Origin: Halorubellus sp034808145
Lineage (GTDB): Archaea > Halobacteriota > Halobacteria > Halobacteriales > Natrialbaceae
Length of the DNA stretch: 64,000 bases
NCBI RefSeq assembly: GCF_034808145.1
Contig: NZ_JAXHGM010000002.1
Coordinates: forward strand, 248,001 to 312,000
Reading direction: 5' to 3'
Of the stretch, positions 52,556 through 61,341 are shown piece by piece. The first letter of the stretch is position 1; each line of letters begins with the position of its first letter. The translations under genes and the position numbers were made by a program. The notes under the pieces are model-generated. The model was not told the origin of the DNA. It searched no databases and was given only the letters and a program-made list of their open reading frames with translations.

Positions 52556-53014
52556 TCAGGCGACGACGGACACCGTCGTCTCGTCGAGCAACTCGAACAC
52601 GGCGCGCTCGCCGGGCGCGACCGTCTCGCGGACGAGGACCGCGCCGTCGACCGCCAGCGTGAACACGTACGTCTCGCCGCGCTCGCAGAGTCCGGAGAGG
52701 TGCGCGCGCTCCCCGTATGTCATCTCGCGGACGTCGTCGTGCGCGACGGTCCCGTCGTCGCGGACCAGCCGGTATCGTACGGGCGTGCTCCCCGACGTCG
52801 TGGACACCACCTCCAGCGTCGACGGCTCCGCGAGGTCGCCCTCGCCGGACGCCGCCTCGTCGCTCTCGGGCGCGTCGCTCGCCGAGGACCCGACGCCGTC
52901 CAGCCGGTCCGGGCGCGACGTCGTCGCGGACGCGAACTCGCCGGCGTGAGACGCACCGACCACTCCAGCACACGTCACGCTGACAGCGCCCGCAACGAAC
53001 TCGCGTCGCTTCAC
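52556..53014 (-). CDS. Tat-exported protein of unknown function
   Basis: A 152-residue protein. The N-terminus KRREFVAGAVSVTCAGVVGA is a short twin-arginine signal. A disordered acidic linker (about 35-65) leads to a beta-rich domain with PVRYRLVRDDG, YVFTLAVDGAVLVRETVA and ERAVFELLDE. No catalytic residues are apparent. A GTG at 53012-53014 is the start, about 30 bp after a CTTTTCTC box. Confidence 0.65.
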   Translation of the reverse strand: MKRREFVAGAVSVTCAGVVGASHAGEFASATTSRPDRLDGVGSSASDAPESDEAASGEGDLAEPSTLEVVSTTSGSTPVRYRLVRDDGTVAHDDVREMTYGERAHLSGLCERGETYVFTLAVDGAVLVRETVAPGERAVFELLDETTVSVVA

Positions 53015-53169
53015 ACGCACACCGACGACCGACACCGAGAAAAGCCGGCCGGAGAGACAAACGCGGATTTGACCAACCCGAACGGCGACGACTCGGCGGT
53101 CGCGGCCCGCAGAACGCGGGCGGAAAGCCGGTCGTGGGGCCTGACAAAAGCCGGCCGCGACGGCTCGCG

Positions 53170-55431
53170 TTACTCGTTCTCCTGTGCGTCGACGACGGCG
53201 ACGCCGGCGAGGTTGACGATGTCCTTGACCTCGTCACCGCGCTGGAGGACGTGCACGGGCTTGTCCATGCCGACGAGCATCGGGCCGATGGCGTCCGCGC
53301 CGCCGAGGCGCTGGAGGAGCTTGTACCCGATGTTCCCGGCTTCGAGGTTCGGGAACACGAGGACGTTCGCCGGGCCTTCGAGGTCGCTGAAGTCGTACGT
53401 GCCCTCGAGGATGTCGTCGACGACCGCGGTGTCGGCCTGCATCTCGCCGTCGACGGGCGCGTCGAACTCCGGGTTCTCGCGGAGCATGCGCGCCGCGCGC
53501 CGCGGCTTCCGGGTGCCGGGGTTGTCGACGCTCCCGAAGTTCGAGTAGGAGAGCATCGCGACGCGCGGGTCGACGTTGAACTCGCGGGCGAGGTCCGCGG
53601 TGTGCTCGGCGACCTCCGCCAGCACCTTCGCGTCCGGGTCCTGGTTCACGGTCGCGTCCGCGCAGAAGATGACGCGGTTCTTGAACGTCAGCATGTAGAC
53701 GCCCGCGGCGTAGTCCGCGTCCTCGGCGGTACCGATGACCTGCAGCGGCGGCCGGAGCGCGCTCGGGTAGTGATGGGTCAGCCCGGTCATCAGCGCGTCG
53801 GCGTCACCGGACTCGACCATCACGCTCCCGAAGTAGTTCGAGTCCCGCCGCACGAGGTCCTCCGCCTCGTTCCTCGTGAGGCCCTTGCGCTTGCGGATGT
53901 CGTGCAATCGCTCGGCGTACGCCTCGTACTCCTCGGCCTCGCGCGGGTTCGCGACCTCCGGCTCGAAGTCCAGCCCGAGACGCCCGGTCGTCTTCGCGAT
54001 GCGGTCGGGGTTCCCGATGAGCACCGGTTCCGCGATGCCCTGCTCTTCGAGCTGGTACGCCGCCCGGATCATCTTCTCGTCCGTGCCTTCCGCGAGCGCG
54101 ATGCGCTTCGGGTCGCTCTTGGCCTTGTTCAGGACGACGCGCATCATCTCGCGGGACTTCCCGAGCCTGGCTTCGAGGCGCTCCTCGTACGCGTCGAGCT
54201 CGACCTCGTGACGCGCGCACCCGGAGTCCATCGCGGCCTCCGCGACCGCGGGCGCGACCTCGAACAGGACGCGCGGGTCGAGCGGCTTCGGGATGATGTA
54301 GTCCGCGCCGAACTGGAGGGGCTGGTCGCCGTACGCCTTCACGACCGCGTCGGGGACGTCCTTCTGTGCGAGCTCCGCGAGCGCTCGCGCCGCGGCGACC
54401 TTCATCTCCTCGTTGATCTCGGTCGCGCGAACGTCGAGCGCGCCGCGGAAGATGAACGGGAACCCGAGGACGTTGTTCACCTGGTTCGGGTAATCGGAGC
54501 GCCCGGTCGCCATGATGACGGTGTCGTCTCGAGCCTCTTTCGCTTCCTCGTACCCGATCTCGGGGTCGGGGTTCGCCATCGCGAACACGATGGGGTCCTC
54601 GGCCATCGCTCGCACCATCTCCTGACTGACGAGGCCGCCGATGGAGAGGCCGACGAACACGTCCGCGCCGTCCATCGCGTCCGCGAGGTCGCCGCCGGGG
54701 ACGTCCCGCGCGAACTGCTGCTTGTACTCGTTGACGTCGCCGCGCTCGGCGCGCTCGGTCGTGATGATGCCCGAGGAGTCGCACATCGTGATGTTCTCCT
54801 TCTTCGCGCCGAGCGAGACGTAGAACCGCGCGGTCGCGATGGCCGAGGCGCCGGCGCCGGAGAACACGATGTCGAGGTCCTCGAGGTCCTTGCCCGCTAT
54901 CTCGGCGGCGTTGACGAGCGCGGCGCCGGAGATGATGGCGGTCCCGTGCTGGTCGTCGTGGAAGACGGGGACGTCCATCGACTCCTTGAGCGCCTCCTCG
55001 ATCTGGAAGCACTCCGGCGCCTTGATGTCCTCCAGGTTGATGCCGCCGAACGTCGGGCCCATCGCGTCGACGGCCTCGATTATCTTCTCGGGGTCGTCCT
55101 GGTCGAGCTCGACGTCGAACACGTCGATGTCCGCGAAGCGCTTGAACAGCACGCCTTTCCCCTCCATGACCGGTTTCGAGGCCTGGGCGCCGATGTCGCC
55201 GAGGCCGAGGACGGCGCTCCCGTTGGAGACGACGCCCACGAGGTTCCCCTTCGCGGTGTACTTGTACGCGTCGTCCTCGTCCGCCGCGATGGCCTCGCAG
55301 GGTGCGGCGACGCCGGGCGAGTACGCGAGCGAGAGGTCCCGCTGGGTGTTCGTCGGTTTCGTGGTCGATATCTCGAGTTTCCCCGGGGGGTCCTCCGCGT
55401 GGTAGTCCAGTGAGTCCTCGTCGAGTCCCAT
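53170..55431 (-). CDS. maeB: NADP-dependent malic enzyme fused to a phosphotransacetylase-like domain
   Basis: A 753-residue hybrid enzyme. Residues about 15-430 are malic enzyme: LSLAYSPGVAAPCEAI, SNGSAVLGLGDIG, VFHDDQHGTAI and the Rossmann motif FSGAGASAIA. Residues about 440-753 resemble phosphate acetyltransferase (KRIALAEGTDEKM, GLTHHYPSALRPPLQVIG), a domain that in E. coli MaeB binds acetyl-CoA as regulator. It converts malate to pyruvate and makes NADPH. A CTTTTAGTC box lies about 28 bp before the ATG. Confidence 0.93.
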   Translation of the reverse strand: MGLDEDSLDYHAEDPPGKLEISTTKPTNTQRDLSLAYSPGVAAPCEAIAADEDDAYKYTAKGNLVGVVSNGSAVLGLGDIGAQASKPVMEGKGVLFKRFADIDVFDVELDQDDPEKIIEAVDAMGPTFGGINLEDIKAPECFQIEEALKESMDVPVFHDDQHGTAIISGAALVNAAEIAGKDLEDLDIVFSGAGASAIATARFYVSLGAKKENITMCDSSGIITTERAERGDVNEYKQQFARDVPGGDLADAMDGADVFVGLSIGGLVSQEMVRAMAEDPIVFAMANPDPEIGYEEAKEARDDTVIMATGRSDYPNQVNNVLGFPFIFRGALDVRATEINEEMKVAAARALAELAQKDVPDAVVKAYGDQPLQFGADYIIPKPLDPRVLFEVAPAVAEAAMDSGCARHEVELDAYEERLEARLGKSREMMRVVLNKAKSDPKRIALAEGTDEKMIRAAYQLEEQGIAEPVLIGNPDRIAKTTGRLGLDFEPEVANPREAEEYEAYAERLHDIRKRKGLTRNEAEDLVRRDSNYFGSVMVESGDADALMTGLTHHYPSALRPPLQVIGTAEDADYAAGVYMLTFKNRVIFCADATVNQDPDAKVLAEVAEHTADLAREFNVDPRVAMLSYSNFGSVDNPGTRKPRRAARMLRENPEFDAPVDGEMQADTAVVDDILEGTYDFSDLEGPANVLVFPNLEAGNIGYKLLQRLGGADAIGPMLVGMDKPVHVLQRGDEVKDIVNLAGVAVVDAQENE

Positions 55432-55610
55432 GGTCGAACCCACCACCGGCGCGGACTAAAAGGTAATCGAAAGCGACGTTCGACGACTGTCGAAAACTGG
55501 GTGGCGCGGTCGGGGGCGTCCATGGTCGAACCGCGACGTTCGACGTCGTCCGCGACGAGCGCGACGGGTCACGGGGTCGTCACGTGACGTACGGCGCGAG
55601 GCGACCGCGT

Positions 55611-56687
55611 TCAGGCGTCGTACACCGCGGGACGCTCCAGGGTCACGTCGAAGCCGACGGCGTCGACCGCGACGGTCGGCCAGTCCTCGCCCGCCGTCAG
55701 CGGCTCGAACCCGTCGTCGTCCACGAGGACGGTGCCCTCGCTCTTGGCGCCCTCGACGGTCGGGTTCCACGCGTACCCCTGCGGGAGGTGAACGGGCTCC
55801 GTGCTGGTGGGGTTCGCGACCCATTCGCGGCCTGCGTACCCGGCGGCGCCGCCCTGGTGGTGCTCGCGCCACTCGTCGGGCCACCCGACGGCGTCGTAGG
55901 CGTCCTGAACGTGCTCGAAGACGTCCGCGGCGGTGCCGTCGTCGTGGCCGACCGCGCGCGTCGCGGCGAGCGCGGTCATCTCCACGCGCGCGGCGGCCTC
56001 GTGGCGGTCGGCGAGCCAGTCTGGCGCGTCGAACGCGACGGTGCGGGAACACGACGCGTAGAGGCCGTCGTCGTACGCGGTCACCGAGACGACGGCGTAG
56101 TCGCCGAGCTGGTTCTCGGTCGGCGTGCAGTGCCGGTAGGGCGCGGCGCGGTCGGCGCCGCCGACGAGCACGACCGGCGCGGTGAGCTCGCGCACCGAGA
56201 GCGCGACCGAGAGCGCGGACGCGACCTCGCCCTCGGTGTCCGTCGACTGCAGCTCCTCGCAGACCGCCTCGACGGCCGCGGCGGTGCGTCGCCCGACGTC
56301 CGCGTACCGCTCGCGGTCGCGCTCGGAGAGCGGCTGGCGGAGCGCGCTCGCGTCCACGTCACCGAACCCGGGCACGTCGACGTCCGCGACCGCGGGCTGG
56401 CTCCCGACGGCCGCGACCGCCGCGGGCAGGTCCCGTTCGTGCCACGGGTACTCGACGACGGTCGCGTCCTCGGCGAGCTCCTCGTCGCGCAACCGCTCGG
56501 TCTCGTTGTTCGGTGCGACGACGGTCACGTCCTCGCCGTCGTACCCCGCCGCCGCGACGCCGATACCGGCCTCGTGGTCGACGCGGTTGTCGCCCCCGGT
56601 CAGCCACGCGAAGCCCTCGGGGCGCGCGAACCACACGGATGCGAGGTCCTCGGCCGCGAGGTAGTCGTCGAGTCGCCGTCGTTCCAT
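55611..56687 (-). CDS. M24 (aminopeptidase P-like) family protein with degenerate metal site
   Basis: A 358-residue protein. The N-terminal creatinase-like domain includes LASVWFARPEGFAWLTGG. The C-terminal pita-bread domain keeps the HHQGGAAGYAGREW and KSEGTVLVDD regions, but where active enzymes have DxG...SDxTR this one reads AVVSVTAYDDGLYASCSRT, so both Asp metal ligands appear lost. It may bind a peptide or other ligand without cutting it. Convergent with a membrane gene on the far side is not the case here: the next gene on the + strand is divergent. Confidence 0.78.
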   Translation of the reverse strand: MERRRLDDYLAAEDLASVWFARPEGFAWLTGGDNRVDHEAGIGVAAAGYDGEDVTVVAPNNETERLRDEELAEDATVVEYPWHERDLPAAVAAVGSQPAVADVDVPGFGDVDASALRQPLSERDRERYADVGRRTAAAVEAVCEELQSTDTEGEVASALSVALSVRELTAPVVLVGGADRAAPYRHCTPTENQLGDYAVVSVTAYDDGLYASCSRTVAFDAPDWLADRHEAAARVEMTALAATRAVGHDDGTAADVFEHVQDAYDAVGWPDEWREHHQGGAAGYAGREWVANPTSTEPVHLPQGYAWNPTVEGAKSEGTVLVDDDGFEPLTAGEDWPTVAVDAVGFDVTLERPAVYDA

Positions 56688-56831
56688 ACCAGCGCGGTCG
56701 AGTGGACGCGCCGTAATCCCGTCGGTTCGTCCGCTCCGGCGCGGCCGTTCGAGCCCGCTCGCACCGACACGTTGGGACGCGAACACCTAGCCCCGGGATT
56801 ATTACGAGGCCGTTCGGTACTGGATGTCGAC

Positions 56832-57455
56832 ATGTGTGCCCGTTCGACCTCCGACCACGACGCAGCGACCGGCGGTAGCACAGCCCGCAGCGGTATCGAC
56901 GCGTCCACCGCCATCCGCGGTGCCGCCGGTGGCGCCGCGGCGTTCGTCGCGACGTACGTCGTGTCGTTCCTCCTCTGGACGTTCGTGAAGCTCCCCGAGC
57001 CCGATAGCATCGGCGAGGCACTGAACCAGGCCGTCATCGGTATCGTCCGCGACAGCGTCCCCGCGTGGAAGGCCGCCGGCTACGTGCTGTTCAACGCGCA
57101 GTTCGTCGAGGTGACCTACGAGGGGGCGCTCTCGGAGTCGACGTTCAGCCTCATCGCGCTCGCGGACAGCTCGCTGCTCGCGCTCGCGTACCTCGTCCCA
57201 GCCGTCGCGCTCGTCGCCGCCGGCTACGTCGTCGCGTCCTCGCCGAACATCCGCGGCACCGGCCAGTCCGCCGCCGCGGGCGCGCTCGTCGTCGTCGGCC
57301 AGCTCGTGCTCGTCGTCGTCGGCGCCGTCCTCTTCGGTGCCGAGGGCGACGCCGGCAGCCTCACCGTCCCGCTCGCGAACGCCATCATCCTCGCCGGCGT
57401 CGTCTACCCCGTCGTCCTCGGCGCCATCGGCGGCGTCCTCGCCGACGTCGCCTGA
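56832..57455 (+). CDS. Polytopic membrane protein of unknown function
   Basis: A 207-residue protein with about four or five helices, beginning after a 25-residue polar N-terminus (STSDHDAATGG). One loop holds KLPEPDSIGEALNQ and another NAQFVEVTYEG. The C-terminus ends VYPVVLGAIGGVLADVA. A GGATTATTAC box about 31 bp upstream supports ATG 56832. Unassigned; divergent from the M24 gene. Confidence 0.68.
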   Translation: MCARSTSDHDAATGGSTARSGIDASTAIRGAAGGAAAFVATYVVSFLLWTFVKLPEPDSIGEALNQAVIGIVRDSVPAWKAAGYVLFNAQFVEVTYEGALSESTFSLIALADSSLLALAYLVPAVALVAAGYVVASSPNIRGTGQSAAAGALVVVGQLVLVVVGAVLFGAEGDAGSLTVPLANAIILAGVVYPVVLGAIGGVLADVA

Positions 57456-57584
57456 ATCGACCGTACTCGAAGCGCGGCTCAGAATCGACCGTACTCGACG
57501 CGCGGCTTCGAACCGACCGTTCTCGACGCGTGGTTCCGAACCGACCGTTCTCGACGCGTGGTTCCGAACCGACCGTTCTCGACG
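57454..57584. repeat. 28-bp tandem repeat, four full units and a partial fifth
   Basis: Units begin at 57454, 57482, 57510, 57538 and 57566 with exactly 28-bp spacing. Each starts GAAYCGACCGTWCTCGA. The third and fourth are identical, and divergence increases toward the first. The array begins inside the TGA stop of the membrane protein and ends 5 bp before the 3' end of the convergent GNAT gene, so it fills the whole intergenic space. Confidence 0.9.
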
Positions 57585-57588
57585 TCGC

Positions 57589-58098
57589 TTACAGCTCTCT
57601 GGCGACCATCTCGCCCCAGTGCGCGAACCCGTGGCGGTCGTAGAACGCCTTCGCGCGGTCGTTCTCGCGGTCGACGTCGAGGACGAGGCGGTCGAGCGGG
57701 AGCGACTGGTCGCTGGCGAGTTCGACCGCGGCGTCCATGAGGTCGTCCGCGACTCCCGAGCCGCGCGCGTCGGGGACGACGTAGAGTTCGTTCAGGACGG
57801 CGGCGTCCCAGACGAACGCGAGGCGCTCCGGGAGCACGAACACGTATCCGAGGAGCGTCTCGCCGCCGTCGCCGTCGGGCGCGCTCGCGACGGTCACGCA
57901 GCGGCCGTCGTCCGCCACGCAGCGCTCGACCCAGTCGAGCCAGTCCGCGCGGTACGCGTCGTCGAGCTTCGCCGCGTACGTCGCCTGCTTGTCGTCGTCG
58001 CCGGTGCCCTCGCCGAGCCCGGTCTCGAACCCGGTCTTCAGTGCCCAGAGCGACTCGCGGTCGCGCTCCTCGTCGTACGGGCGGATGGTCGCGTCCAT
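57589..58098 (-). CDS. GNAT family N-acetyltransferase
   Basis: A 169-residue acetyltransferase. The acetyl-CoA site is LNELYVVPDARGSGVADDLM (Q/RxxGxG/A loop as ARGSGVA), with a final AFYDRHGFAHWGE strand-turn typical of the fold. The acceptor is unknown. The ATG at 58096-58098 gives DATIRPYDEERD, the standard opening. Confidence 0.85.
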   Translation of the reverse strand: MDATIRPYDEERDRESLWALKTGFETGLGEGTGDDDKQATYAAKLDDAYRADWLDWVERCVADDGRCVTVASAPDGDGGETLLGYVFVLPERLAFVWDAAVLNELYVVPDARGSGVADDLMDAAVELASDQSLPLDRLVLDVDRENDRAKAFYDRHGFAHWGEMVAREL

Positions 58099-58159
58099 GC
58101 TCGACGATGCAGCCGGCACCGACAGTAACGTTCCGGTCCCGGCGAACGCACCGTCGGCG

Positions 58160-58810
58160 TCAGCGCTCGCGGACGTCCTCGACGACGCGCCCGGCGACGA
58201 CGAGCGCGCCGGTCGCGACGAGCAGGAGCTGGGTGCCCGAGCCCGCGAGCGGGAAGACCCGCTCCTGCACCTCGGGTTCGCCCTGCCGGTCGGGGTTGGT
58301 GTCGGCGCCCGTGTGGTACTGGCGTTCGTTCGTCGACCCGAGGCTCGCGTCCTTCACGGGCTCCTCGTTCCCGAGGTCGACGAACGTCTGCACGAACCCC
58401 TTCCGGTCGCTGAGGTACGTCCGTCCGGTGACCTCGTAGAACTGGTCGTGGACCGGCCAGAGGACGTTCACGCCGTTGGTCACCATGTCCGGGCCGATGC
58501 CGGCGAGCGCGATCGCGACCACCGAGACGCCCGCGACCCGCGGCGCGTGCTCCCCGAAGCGCGCCCGGAGCCACGACCGCTCGCGGACGCGGACGTCCCA
58601 GACGACGAGCGCACCCAGGACGACGGGAAAGAGCACGGTGTGGAACGCGGACCGATGTGCGCCGACCACCACCCAGCCGAGGAACGTGTCGAGGTCGACC
58701 GCCGCGACCGACGCCAGCACCACGAGGATGGCGCGCGGCGAGAAGGCCCCGGCGAGGAGCGCACACCCCACCAATCCGCCGAGCGCCACGTGCACGAGCG
58801 TCGAAGGCAT
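58160..58810 (-). CDS. YdjM/LexA-binding-type membrane metal-dependent hydrolase family protein
   Basis: A 216-residue membrane protein with about four helices. His/Asp residues at family positions are seen: STLVHVALGG at the start, AAVDLDTFLGW, and GAHRSAFHTVLFPVV. The family is annotated as metal-dependent hydrolase on fold grounds; the activity is unproven. It lies 62 bp upstream of the GNAT gene in the same direction. Confidence 0.75.
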   Translation of the reverse strand: MPSTLVHVALGGLVGCALLAGAFSPRAILVVLASVAAVDLDTFLGWVVVGAHRSAFHTVLFPVVLGALVVWDVRVRERSWLRARFGEHAPRVAGVSVVAIALAGIGPDMVTNGVNVLWPVHDQFYEVTGRTYLSDRKGFVQTFVDLGNEEPVKDASLGSTNERQYHTGADTNPDRQGEPEVQERVFPLAGSGTQLLLVATGALVVAGRVVEDVRER

Positions 58811-58910
58811 ACCACGAGTCACGGACGCGGGTACCAAAACCCTATCCCGGCCGTCGTCTCACCGGGTGCTCGCACGCCGTGCGCTCGGCCGTCGCGTGCG
58901 AGCCCCGGCG

Positions 58911-59834
58911 TCAGTCCTCGCGGTGCTTGCGCGCGAGCCGGTCGACGTCCGCGTCCGCCTTCCACTCGCCGAGCTCCTTCGGGTCGACGTGCACGAACAC
59001 GTCGTCGACCTCCGGGAGGTCGCGTATCGCGTCCATCACCTCGGTCTCGATGTCGTGCGCCTCGAACAGCGTCCGGTCCCCTTCGACCTCGATGTGCAGG
59101 GCGACGTCGACCTCGGGGCCGACGTAGTGCGCGACGACGTCGTGCGCGCCCTCGACGTCCGGATGCGCGAGCGCGCGGTCGACGATCTCGACGCGGAGTT
59201 CCTCGGGCGGGGCGTTCCCGACGAGGTACCCGACGTTGTCGCGGACGATTTCGACGCCCGTGTAGCAGACCGCGAGTGCGACGAGGCTCGCCGCGAGCGG
59301 GTCGAGGAGCGGGTAGCCGGCGCGCGCGCCGAGGACGCCGACGAGCGCTGCGCTCGCGGTGAGGACGTCGTTCCGGTTGTCGAGCGCGGCGGCCTTCAGC
59401 GCCGGCGAGTGCGTCGCCTCGCCGCGCGCGTACACGACCCGGTAGAGGACGTACTTCGCGACGCCGGAGGCCGCGAGGATACCGACCGCGGAGAACCCGG
59501 TCGTGACCGTCGCGTCGCCCGCGAGGAGCGTCGTCCCGGCCTGGTAGAGGATGGCTCCACCGGCGGCGAACACGCCCGTGGCGACGAACAGCGCGACGAA
59601 CGGCTCGATGCGCTCGTGGCCGTGGGGATGTTCGAAGTCCGGTGGCTGGGTCGTGTAGTAGAGCCCGACGAGGACGAAGACGCTGTAGGCGGCGTCCGCG
59701 AAGCTGTTCGCGGCTTCCCCGCCGACGGCGAGACTCCCGCCGTCGAGGTAGACGAGGCTCTTCCCGACGGCGAGCGCGAGGTTCACCGCGAGGACAAGCG
59801 CGCCCATGCGCCGCATCGTCGTCGCGTCGCTCAT
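58911..59834 (-). CDS. Cation diffusion facilitator (CDF) transporter
   Basis: A 307-residue metal/proton antiporter with six helices and a cytosolic C-terminal domain. Helix 2 has ANSFADAAYS, and helix 5 has NRNDVLTASAALVG, with Asp residues that bind the transported divalent ion. HPHGHERIEP is a typical loop. The C-terminal domain (about 205-290) has the ferredoxin-like fold with HIEVEGDRTLFEAHDIE. It exports zinc, manganese or a similar metal. Confidence 0.88.
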   Translation of the reverse strand: MSDATTMRRMGALVLAVNLALAVGKSLVYLDGGSLAVGGEAANSFADAAYSVFVLVGLYYTTQPPDFEHPHGHERIEPFVALFVATGVFAAGGAILYQAGTTLLAGDATVTTGFSAVGILAASGVAKYVLYRVVYARGEATHSPALKAAALDNRNDVLTASAALVGVLGARAGYPLLDPLAASLVALAVCYTGVEIVRDNVGYLVGNAPPEELRVEIVDRALAHPDVEGAHDVVAHYVGPEVDVALHIEVEGDRTLFEAHDIETEVMDAIRDLPEVDDVFVHVDPKELGEWKADADVDRLARKHRED

Positions 59835-59881
59835 CGCGTCAGGGTACGACGCCGGGTATCAAGGGCGTGTCGACTCCACCG

Positions 59882-60077
59882 ACCGCACGAGCATACGGCC
59901 GCCGCCAGGCGGGCGTTTCTGGTGGAACCGACCGCACGAGCATACGGCCGCCACCAGGCGGGCGTTTCTGGTGGATTGGACAGCACGAGCATACGGCCGC
60001 CACCAGGCGGGCGTTTCTGGTGGATTGGACAGCACGAGCATACGGCCGCCGCCAGGCGGGCGTTTCTACCGTGAGTC
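59882..60077. repeat. Palindromic repeat array B (four 49-bp units)
   Basis: Nearly identical units begin at 59882, 59931, 59980 and 60029, an exact 49-bp period. Each holds GCACGAGCATACGGCCGCC, then RCCAGGCGGGCGTTTCT. The hairpin arms (CGGCCGCC and GGCGGGCG) differ from array A and C (CGCCGACC and GGTCGGCG) at paired positions, with one mismatch. The array fills the space downstream of the HIT gene (minus strand) and upstream of the CDF gene. The 309-bp interval from 59835 to 60143 holds nothing else. Confidence 0.88.
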
Positions 60078-60143
60078 ACGTGGGTGCGAGAAGGGCATCA
60101 GACGGGACGAGGGTACGGCCGGTTCGAGGTGTCGTTCCGTGCG

Positions 60144-60677
60144 TCAGAACTCGACGACGCCGCTGTCGGCGACTGTCGCGTCGTCTTGGTCGCTGAAGGC
60201 GTCGTGGAGGCGGTCGTAGGTGTCGGTGACGGCTTCGACGATGACCGTCGTGTCCGAGAGGACGGGCATGAAGTTCGTGTCGCCGGTCCAGCGCGGGACG
60301 ACGTGCGTGTGGAGGTGGTCGTCGATGCTGCCGCCGGCGGCGCTCCCGCCGAGGTTCTCGCCGGCGTTGTAGCCGTCGGGTGCGAACGCGGCGTCCATCG
60401 CGTCGATGGTGCGTTGCTTGAGGCGAGCGTGCGCGAGGAGCTGGTCGTCGTCGAGCGCGCGCCAGTCGCCGCCGTGCGCGTCCGGGATGACCATCGCGTG
60501 GCCGGGGTTGTAGGGGTAGTTGTTGAGCATGACGACGGCGTCGCCGTTCCGTGCGAGCACGAGGTTGCTGCGGGCGTCTTCGCGTTCGGGGAACTCGCAG
60601 AAGACGCAGTCGACGTCGGGGTTCTTGTCGTCGCGTTCTACCCATTCGATGCGCCACGGCGCGAACACCTGGTCCAT
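60144..60677 (-). CDS. HIT family nucleotide-binding protein
   Basis: A 177-residue histidine-triad protein. The motif is DDHLHTHVVPRW (HxHxH); a zinc site is suggested by CVFCEF near residue 25. VMLNNYPYNPGHAMVIP is the family's nucleotide-binding strand. It probably hydrolyses nucleotide phosphoramidates or dinucleotides such as Ap4A. The ATG at 60675-60677 gives the usual QVFAPWRIEWVE opening. Confidence 0.92.
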   Translation of the reverse strand: MDQVFAPWRIEWVERDDKNPDVDCVFCEFPEREDARSNLVLARNGDAVVMLNNYPYNPGHAMVIPDAHGGDWRALDDDQLLAHARLKQRTIDAMDAAFAPDGYNAGENLGGSAAGGSIDDHLHTHVVPRWTGDTNFMPVLSDTTVIVEAVTDTYDRLHDAFSDQDDATVADSGVVEF

Positions 60678-60953
60678 ACCGCTTCGAGGGGCGGCCCCGA
60701 TTTGAAAGCATGGCTTCATACGTGTGTGATAACCGATAGTAACGCCGTGGGAATCCCCCGGCGAGCATTGACAACCGATTGAAATGCTATCCACAAGGAC
60801 CGGAGAAACGCTCTAGAGGGCTTCTTAGGCGGTTTGGGGCTGTCTACGTCCTCCGAACGGCCTCGTTGGTCCCCCGTCGGGTATTTTTCGTCCCCGGGCA
60901 TCGAAAACTGACGAATCGATTTATTACCAACCAGGGTAACATGTGGTCTGTAG

Positions 60954-61154
60954 ATGGCAACGACTGACAACTCCTTCGACGGCCTGACGGAGCACTGCAC
61001 CGACTGCGACACCGACACGCTGCACCAGGTGTCCGTGCAGATCCGGACGGAGAGTCTGAAGGAGGAAAATGCGGAGTTCTCGCGCGAACCCTACCGCGTG
61101 GCCGAATGCCAGCGCTGTGGGTCCCGCTCGAGCCAACGCATGAACAACGCTTAG
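60954..61154 (+). CDS. Zinc beta-ribbon small protein
   Basis: A 66-residue protein with CTDC at residues 15-18 and CQRCG at about 52-56, one zinc ribbon, and a Ser/Arg-rich end. An ATTTATTACC box is about 30 bp upstream of the ATG; TTACC and GGTAA (60924-60928 and 60935-60939) flank the expected start of transcription. Function unknown. Confidence 0.72.
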   Translation: MATTDNSFDGLTEHCTDCDTDTLHQVSVQIRTESLKEENAEFSREPYRVAECQRCGSRSSQRMNNA

Positions 61155-61254
61155 ACGCATAGGTGGGCACGGGGGTGTCCAAAAAACCAAGCTGCCGCCG
61201 GCACTGGGGTGACGGCGGCACGCGGATTCTTTCGGGACCACGGACCGACTAGGA

Positions 61255-61327
61255 TACGCCGACCGCCAGGTCGGCGTTTCTGTTGCGGATAGCACGAGCG
61301 TACGCCGACCGCTAGGTCGGCGTTTCT
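61255..61327. repeat. Palindromic repeat array C (two 46-bp units) between convergent genes
   Basis: Units begin at 61255 and 61301. Each has TACGCCGACC, then GCCA or GCTA, then GGTCGGCGTTTCTG: the same hairpin as array A seen from the other strand, and the same GCACGAGC lead found in array B. The hairpin plus TTTCT on the + strand suits termination of the zinc-ribbon gene ending at 61154. It lies 15 bp from the 3' end of the convergent map gene. Confidence 0.85.
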
Positions 61328-61341
61328 GCTGTTGACGTCGG

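Noticed and set aside
59882..60077. CRISPR array
   Set aside because: The 49-bp units repeat as wholes with near-identical sequence between the palindromes; there are no variable spacers, no cas genes, and the repeat does not look like haloarchaeal CRISPR repeats.
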